The notes below the pieces were generated by a model. It did not search any database, was not told the DNA's origin, and worked only from the letters and a program-made list of their open reading frames with translations. 23,166 nucleotides of DNA from a virus. Within the stretch, counting starts at the first letter, position 1, and every line of letters begins with the position of its first letter. Below, piece by piece: positions 19,490 to 23,166 of the stretch. The stretch lies in IMG/VR virus record IMGVR_UViG_3300048930_000244, positions 1-23,166 of that record. One strand, given 5' to 3'. A program made the position numbers and the translations under genes.

Positions 19490-19860
19490 TGACTCCCGTG
19501 TTCGAGCCCTGGATGGTCAACGTCCTCATCGCGGCGATCGCAGCATCCGGGGGTTTCTTCGCCGCGTACGCAGCCCTGCGGAAGTCGCAGCGCGACGACA
19601 GGCAGTTGCTCATCGACCAGATACAGGAGGAACGGAACTGGCAGGCGGCTGAACGGCGCAAGGAGCGCGAGGAGTTCGCCGCTGAGCTGCTGAAGGAACG
19701 TGAGCAGATCGCCGCTGAGCGTGCCGCCGCTGAGATCGCCGCGGACAGGTACTGGTCCGACAAGGCGAAGTCTCGTGAGTACGTGGCGATGCTCCGCGCA
19801 CACATCAACAACCGTCAGCCGCCGCCTCCGCCTCACGCGCCGGCGGGCTACCTCGAGTAG
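19489..19860 (+). CDS. Membrane-anchored coiled-coil protein of lysis cassette
   Basis: ATG 19489 overlaps the endolysin stop (TGATGA). The 123-residue product has one hydrophobic segment near residues 9-29 (MVNVLIAAIAASGGFFAAYA), preceded by a short N-terminus. A long, highly charged helical region follows (~30-105: QRDDRQLLIDQIQEERNWQ, ERRKEREEFAAELLKEREQI). A PPPPP stretch near 110 precedes the C-terminus. This topology (one N-terminal TM, then coiled coil and Pro tail) resembles membrane proteins found beside holins in actinophages and is spanin-like in outline. No spanin lipobox is visible. It is coupled to the endolysin and holin genes, so a lysis-timing or helper role is likely but unproven. 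Confidence 0.7.
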   Translation: MTPVFEPWMVNVLIAAIAASGGFFAAYAALRKSQRDDRQLLIDQIQEERNWQAAERRKEREEFAAELLKEREQIAAERAAAEIAADRYWSDKAKSREYVAMLRAHINNRQPPPPPHAPAGYLE

Positions 19861-19868
19861 GAGAACCC

Positions 19869-20081
19869 ATGAGCAAGTACGCGAACAAGCAGTTCTGGAT
19901 CGACACCGTCGACCGGGCGGTCGCGACGGTCGCGCAGACCGCGGTCGCGACGCTCACCGCCGGAGTGACGGGCATCCTGCAGATCGACTGGGCGCAGGTC
20001 GCGTCGGTCGCCGGGCTCGCGGGCGCCGTGTCGGTGCTGACCTCTGTCGCATTCCGCGGCAACGACAAGAAGGAGATCTGA
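19869..20081 (+). CDS. Holin, r1t-like
   Basis: ATG 19869 follows TAGGAG. The 70-residue product starts KYANKQFWIDTVDRAVATVA, then has a hydrophobic Ala/Val/Thr-rich run (QTAVATLTAGVTGILQ), the IDWAQVASVAGLAGAVSVLT segment with a second membrane helix, and a charged tail (SVAFRGNDKKEI). This is the recognisable pattern of r1t-like holins (Phage_r1t_holin, PF16945): FW...R...AQT...DW..V......A....LTS. It would form membrane lesions that let the M23 endolysin reach the wall and set lysis time. The gene sits one base before the next start, closing the lysis cassette. Confidence 0.85.
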   Translation: MSKYANKQFWIDTVDRAVATVAQTAVATLTAGVTGILQIDWAQVASVAGLAGAVSVLTSVAFRGNDKKEI

Positions 20082-20082
20082 C

Positions 20083-20517
20083 ATGGCCGGCACCTGGAAG
20101 TGGTACGGGCAGGGGATGCTGAAGGTCCTCGGCGGGTCGATCGACCTTGACACGGACACGTTCAAGATCATGCTCACGACGTCGTCGTACACGCCGAACC
20201 AGGACACGCACGACTTCCGCGACGATGTCACGAACGAGATCAGCGGCACGGGGTACACCGCGGGCGGTGCGACGCTCGCCGGGGTGGCGCTGACGTATGA
20301 CTCGGCCACCAACGAGGTGAGGGTCGCGTGGACCGATCCGACGTGGACGACGGCGACGTTCACGGCCCGGACCGCGGTCATCTACAAGTCCCGCGGAGGC
20401 GCCGCGTCCGCAGACGAGCTCGTCGCGTACTGCACCGAGTCCGCTGATGTGCCGGTCACCGGCGCGACGTTCACCGTGGACCTGTCGTCGCCGACGCTGA
20501 AGGTCACTGTCTCCTAA
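20083..20517 (+). CDS. Virion structural protein (beta-rich, widespread phage family)
   Basis: ATG 20083 has AAGGAGAT a few bases upstream, inside the end of the holin gene. The 144-residue product includes DLDTDTFKIMLTTSSYTPNQ, DTHDFRDDVTNEISGTGYTA then GGATLAGVALTYDSA, and ARTAVIYKSRGG. The YTPNQDTHDF...NEISGTGYTAGG signature belongs, from memory, to a phage structural protein family seen widely near tail genes. The fold looks all-beta. It opens the second virion-gene block, beyond the lysis cassette, and its stop shares a base with the next ATG (TAATG). Exact position in the virion unknown; tail tip or head decoration are both possible. Confidence 0.72.
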   Translation: MAGTWKWYGQGMLKVLGGSIDLDTDTFKIMLTTSSYTPNQDTHDFRDDVTNEISGTGYTAGGATLAGVALTYDSATNEVRVAWTDPTWTTATFTARTAVIYKSRGGAASADELVAYCTESADVPVTGATFTVDLSSPTLKVTVS

Positions 20518-21578
20518 TGGGCGTGTTCGACGAGGCGGTCACCGCCGGGCAAGATGCCGCACGCGGTGTCGTCGAGCGGGCGCTCGCAGCCAAGGACGCC
20601 GCCCTCGAGTCCGCAGTCGAACAGCTCGAGGTCGTCACCGCTGACCGCGACCTGATCGCGGCGGCGCTCGCGTCGTCGGAGGACGACCTGAAAGCGACCC
20701 AGTCCGCGCTCGCCGACGCGGTCGCGGAGCGGGACCGTTTTGCGGTGGACTTGGCTGCAGCGCTTGCGCGGATCGCCGAGCTCGAGCAGGGCGTCGTCGT
20801 GCCGCAGAAGCCGCGAACGATCCTGGGTGCGTGCCCGCTGTCCGGTGGGATGTCCACGCAGGGTGTCGGGAACGTCGTCGCCCGGTGGGGTGAGGGTGTC
20901 GCAGTCCGCCTGTTCGCTGACGAGGGTGACGGCTGGCTCGCCGCGCCTCCGCTGGGTTCAGCGGGTCGCCTGCTGCTGTCGTGGAAACCATCCCTTACTC
21001 GCCCCGTCGACGAGGCCGCTACGCTCGCCGCGCTCGCAGGGCTCCCGGCCGGGTCGAAGGTGTGTGTCTGGCATGAGCCGGATGTGAAGGCCCGCAAGGG
21101 CGCCGCGGTCGCGCCGATGAAGGCCCGCGCGGCGGAGTTCGCGGCGATCGTCCGACGGCACCGTCCCGACCTTGACGTCATGGCGGTGCTGTCGGGGTGG
21201 ACGTTCGACCCATCCACGTCGTTCGACCCGCTCGCGTACGTCGATCTCGGGTCGTTCGACGTGCTAGCGCTCGACCTCGACGGACTCGACGGCCCGAAGG
21301 ACTACCGCCCGGTGGTCGCGAAGGCGCAGGACTGGATGCGCCGCAACGGCGTGACCCGGTGGACGGTCGCCGAGTACGGCGTGAAGCTCACCACGTCGTT
21401 CACCGCGACGCACCGGGTCGGCTGGTTGAACGAGCAGACGACCGCGCTGCTCGAGCTGGACTGGCCGCCGGAGGATGTCTGCCTGTTCGAGGTCGACACG
21501 ACCGCCGCCCGCTCGTACATCCTGGCCACCCCTGCCGAGCAGAACGCGTGGCGGACTCTCATCACCTCCGCACGCTGA
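20517..21578 (+). CDS. Coiled-coil protein with glycosidase-like TIM-barrel domain
   Basis: ATG 20517 shares a base with the previous stop (TAATG). In the 353-residue product residues ~10-92 form a long heptad-like coiled coil (AVEQLEVVTADRDLIAAALA, SEDDLKATQSALADAVAERD), likely trimerising. Residues ~100-353 look like a (beta/alpha)8 glycosidase domain. There is an H186-E187 pair in KVCVWHEPDVKAR, the beta4 HEP/HEM-type acid/base motif of GH26-like proteins. LDVMAVLSGWTFDP and FDVLALDLDGLD follow, then E286 in TRWTVAEYGVK, the beta7 nucleophile-like position. These two Glu at E187/E286 are as expected for a retaining enzyme. A tail-borne polysaccharide depolymerase is inferred. It could instead be a non-catalytic binder, but both Glu are present. 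Confidence 0.75.
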   Translation: MGVFDEAVTAGQDAARGVVERALAAKDAALESAVEQLEVVTADRDLIAAALASSEDDLKATQSALADAVAERDRFAVDLAAALARIAELEQGVVVPQKPRTILGACPLSGGMSTQGVGNVVARWGEGVAVRLFADEGDGWLAAPPLGSAGRLLLSWKPSLTRPVDEAATLAALAGLPAGSKVCVWHEPDVKARKGAAVAPMKARAAEFAAIVRRHRPDLDVMAVLSGWTFDPSTSFDPLAYVDLGSFDVLALDLDGLDGPKDYRPVVAKAQDWMRRNGVTRWTVAEYGVKLTTSFTATHRVGWLNEQTTALLELDWPPEDVCLFEVDTTAARSYILATPAEQNAWRTLITSAR

Positions 21579-21606
21579 CCGATCCCAGCTTGACGGAGGT
21601 TCGCCC

Positions 21607-23166
21607 GTGGTCTCCTACGTCGCCAAAGGCACCAACGCGCTCGGCACCACATCCTGCGCACCCGGCTACCCAGCGGGACTCTCGGCGAACGACCTGATCC
21701 TCTGCGCAGTCCAAGCCCGTGAGGCGGCATCAGCCGTCGCGACAATGCCCGCCGGGTGGACGCTGCTCGCCGAGGTCGCCGGTACGTTCGGCACGGTCGG
21801 CGTCGACACAGGCCCGACGCGGATGTGGTGGTTCACCAAGGACACCGTATCCGGCTCCGAATCAGGGACGGTCACGGTCACCGTGACCAGCGGCACCGTC
21901 TGCATCGCGGCAATGTTCGCGTTCCAGTCGGCGACGGGCGCATTCGACATCGCCTGGGCATCCGGCGAGGACACATCCGCCGGCACCACCATCAGCGCCG
22001 TGTGTTCCCCGGACGGCGGGCTCGGCGCCGGGTGGATCGCCGCGGGCGACTTCCTGTTCGGTCACATCGGCAAGCCGACCGACGCGGGTACCTGTAGCGC
22101 ACAGAACTTCGCGTCCACGGGGTTGACTATCGGCGCTCGCACCGAGGTCTGGGAGTACTCCTCCACCAACGGCAACGACCTCGAGTCGACGGCCTACTGG
22201 GCGGATGTGTCGTCCGGCACCCAGTCGGTGTCGACGGTCACCGCATCCGCATCGGTCGGAACGTCAACCTACGGGCCAGCCCTCGTGCTCCGCCTCCGCG
22301 ACGCCGCGGCCGGTGACGTCACATTCACGACCCTCGTCGGCGACGCGACCGCAGACGGCGGCAGTACCGCCTTCACCGCAGACGCGACCTTCACCACGTC
22401 GACCGGCGCCGCGACCGCTGACGGCGCCGTCACATCGTTCACCGCAGATGCCGTGTTCGCCACGACGGCCGCCGACGCGACCGCGGATGGCTCGACGGCA
22501 TCGTTCACCGCGGACGCAGTCTTCGCCACCAGCGAAGGCGCCGCGACCGCGGACGGTGGCACGAGCTCGTTCACCACCAGCTCCGGGGTCACGTTCGCCA
22601 CCCTCCCCGGTGAGGCAACAGCAGACGGCGGCACGGGCACGTTCCGCGCTGATGCGACGTTCGCGACCACCGCCGGCGGCGCCACAGCTGACGGCACCGT
22701 TACGACGTTCACCGCGGCCGCGACGTTCACTACGACCGCAGCCGAAGCGACCGCCGACGGCGGGCAGGCGGCGTTCACCGCGTCAGCCACCTTCACCACC
22801 ACGGAAGGCGCGGCCACCGCAGACGGCGGGACAGGCACGTTCACCGGCGCCGCACTGTTCACCACCACCGTCGGCGACGCGACCGCGGACGGCGGCGAGG
22901 GGACGTTCCGCGCTGACGGACTGTTCGCGTCGCTCGTCGGCGTCGCGCTCGCCGACGGCGGGACGGGCACGTTCACGATTGCTCCGACGCTCGCACGGGT
23001 CCCGAAGGTCGTTGAGACGGTCGGAGGTGCTGAACAGTCCCGCACGATCCGGCCCGGCCCGGCGCCCAGCGCCACGCTCGCGGCCGATCCGGGCGCGGCG
23101 ATCCTCTGGGCCCATACCGCCCATGAAACCCTCTCAGGCGTTCCCGCGCCGCGCCGCACCCTCTGA
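21607..23166 (+). CDS. Tail/fibre-like protein with tandem 22-residue repeats
   Basis: GTG 21607 follows ACGGAGG at good distance; the stop TGA is the last triplet of the window. The 519-residue product has three zones. Residues ~1-235 form a beta-rich, Gly/Ser/Thr-containing domain (PAGLSANDLILCAVQARE, MPAGWTLLAEVAG, VWEYSSTNGNDLESTAYW, YGPALVLRLRD), a fold type common in phage tail proteins. Residues 240-461 are ten copies of a 22-residue repeat (the fourth is 24). Residues ~462-519 are a Pro/Arg/Ala-rich tail. The repeats suggest a beta-strand stalk or solenoid fibre. It follows a glycosidase-like gene and may be exposed on the virion. Function otherwise unknown. Confidence 0.78.
   Translation: MVSYVAKGTNALGTTSCAPGYPAGLSANDLILCAVQAREAASAVATMPAGWTLLAEVAGTFGTVGVDTGPTRMWWFTKDTVSGSESGTVTVTVTSGTVCIAAMFAFQSATGAFDIAWASGEDTSAGTTISAVCSPDGGLGAGWIAAGDFLFGHIGKPTDAGTCSAQNFASTGLTIGARTEVWEYSSTNGNDLESTAYWADVSSGTQSVSTVTASASVGTSTYGPALVLRLRDAAAGDVTFTTLVGDATADGGSTAFTADATFTTSTGAATADGAVTSFTADAVFATTAADATADGSTASFTADAVFATSEGAATADGGTSSFTTSSGVTFATLPGEATADGGTGTFRADATFATTAGGATADGTVTTFTAAATFTTTAAEATADGGQAAFTASATFTTTEGAATADGGTGTFTGAALFTTTVGDATADGGEGTFRADGLFASLVGVALADGGTGTFTIAPTLARVPKVVETVGGAEQSRTIRPGPAPSATLAADPGAAILWAHTAHETLSGVPAPRRTL
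22324..22989 (+). repeat. Ten tandem 66-bp repeats encoding a 22-residue unit
   Basis: The unit is F-(T/A)-T-x-x-x-x-A-T-A-D-G-x-x-x-x-F-x-A-D-A-x; nine units are 66 bp and the fourth is 72 bp. ATADG occurs in nine and ALADG in the last. At the DNA level the core gcgaccgc(a/g)gacgg is well kept while the rest differs between units, showing old, diverged duplication. The alternating small/aromatic pattern is typical of beta strands. Confidence 0.9.

Noticed and set aside
22269-23159. A 296-codon - strand frame over the repeat region, full of PPSAVA repeats
   Set aside because: The repeat is the reverse complement of the ATADG units. The + strand gene has a proper SD and start, continues the operon and ends with the window.
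1-23166. Search for CRISPR arrays, insertion sequences, integrase/att sites and rRNA
   Set aside because: No direct-repeat/spacer array, transposase frame, tyrosine/serine recombinase motif or rRNA signature was seen. The tandem repeats at 22324-22989 are coding and contiguous, unlike CRISPR.

Overview
The window reads as one collinear piece of a tailed-phage or prophage genome. It carries most of a siphovirus morphogenesis module, all on the + strand. The DNA is very G+C-rich with G/C-rich third codon positions. Genes are packed with ATGA, GTGA or TGATG overlaps, and leaders carry strong GGAGG-type Shine-Dalgarno (SD) sequences. Together with an M23-type endolysin and an r1t-like holin, this points to a phage of a high-GC actinobacterium. 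A Microbacteriaceae host such as Microbacterium is my best guess, from family resemblance rather than a search. No bacterial housekeeping gene, tRNA, rRNA, CRISPR array, integrase or transposase was seen.

Region 1 (1-2575) is the end of an early or accessory region. It holds the C-terminal part of a DNA methyltransferase, a resolvase-like gene whose nuclease core is missing, the C-terminal part of an HNH endonuclease, a run of four or five small Cys/His-rich proteins, and a helix-turn-helix protein. Nearly all are translationally coupled. Two successive gene junctions carry the same 27-bp cassette (stop-proximal codons, SD and GTG start).

Region 2 (2576-3656) holds the longest gene-free stretch, with a 17-bp GC hairpin. 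Next come three tiny ORFs, an HNH protein, and two terminator-like hairpins just before terS. A 13-bp direct repeat (GACCGGCCCACCC) lies in both noncoding gaps, so a cos site may lie here.

Region 3 (3657-9291) is packaging and head: TerS, TerL, a small two-helix membrane protein, portal, HK97-type prohead protease, and a major capsid protein with a fused N-terminal coiled coil. A perfect 14-bp hairpin follows the capsid gene. Region 4 (9367-14662) is connector and tail shaft: head-tail adaptor, probable tail terminator, tail tube, gp10-like protein, tail assembly chaperones with a -1 frameshift candidate (GGGTGGG), and a short tape measure.

Region 5 (14659-18746) encodes tail-tip proteins, ending with a C1q-like beta-sandwich protein. 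Region 6 (18746-20081) is the lysis cassette: M23-like endolysin with a convincing internal start, a membrane/coiled-coil protein, and an r1t-like holin. Region 7 (20083-23166) returns to virion genes: a small structural protein, a coiled-coil plus glycosidase-like TIM-barrel protein, and a protein with ten 22-residue repeats. Its stop codon is the last triplet of the window. The lysis cassette is therefore embedded among virion genes. I do not see a wholly new system. The most interesting items are the endolysin internal start, the repeat protein, the glycosidase-like protein, the resolvase/HNH scar and the Cys-rich gene string.
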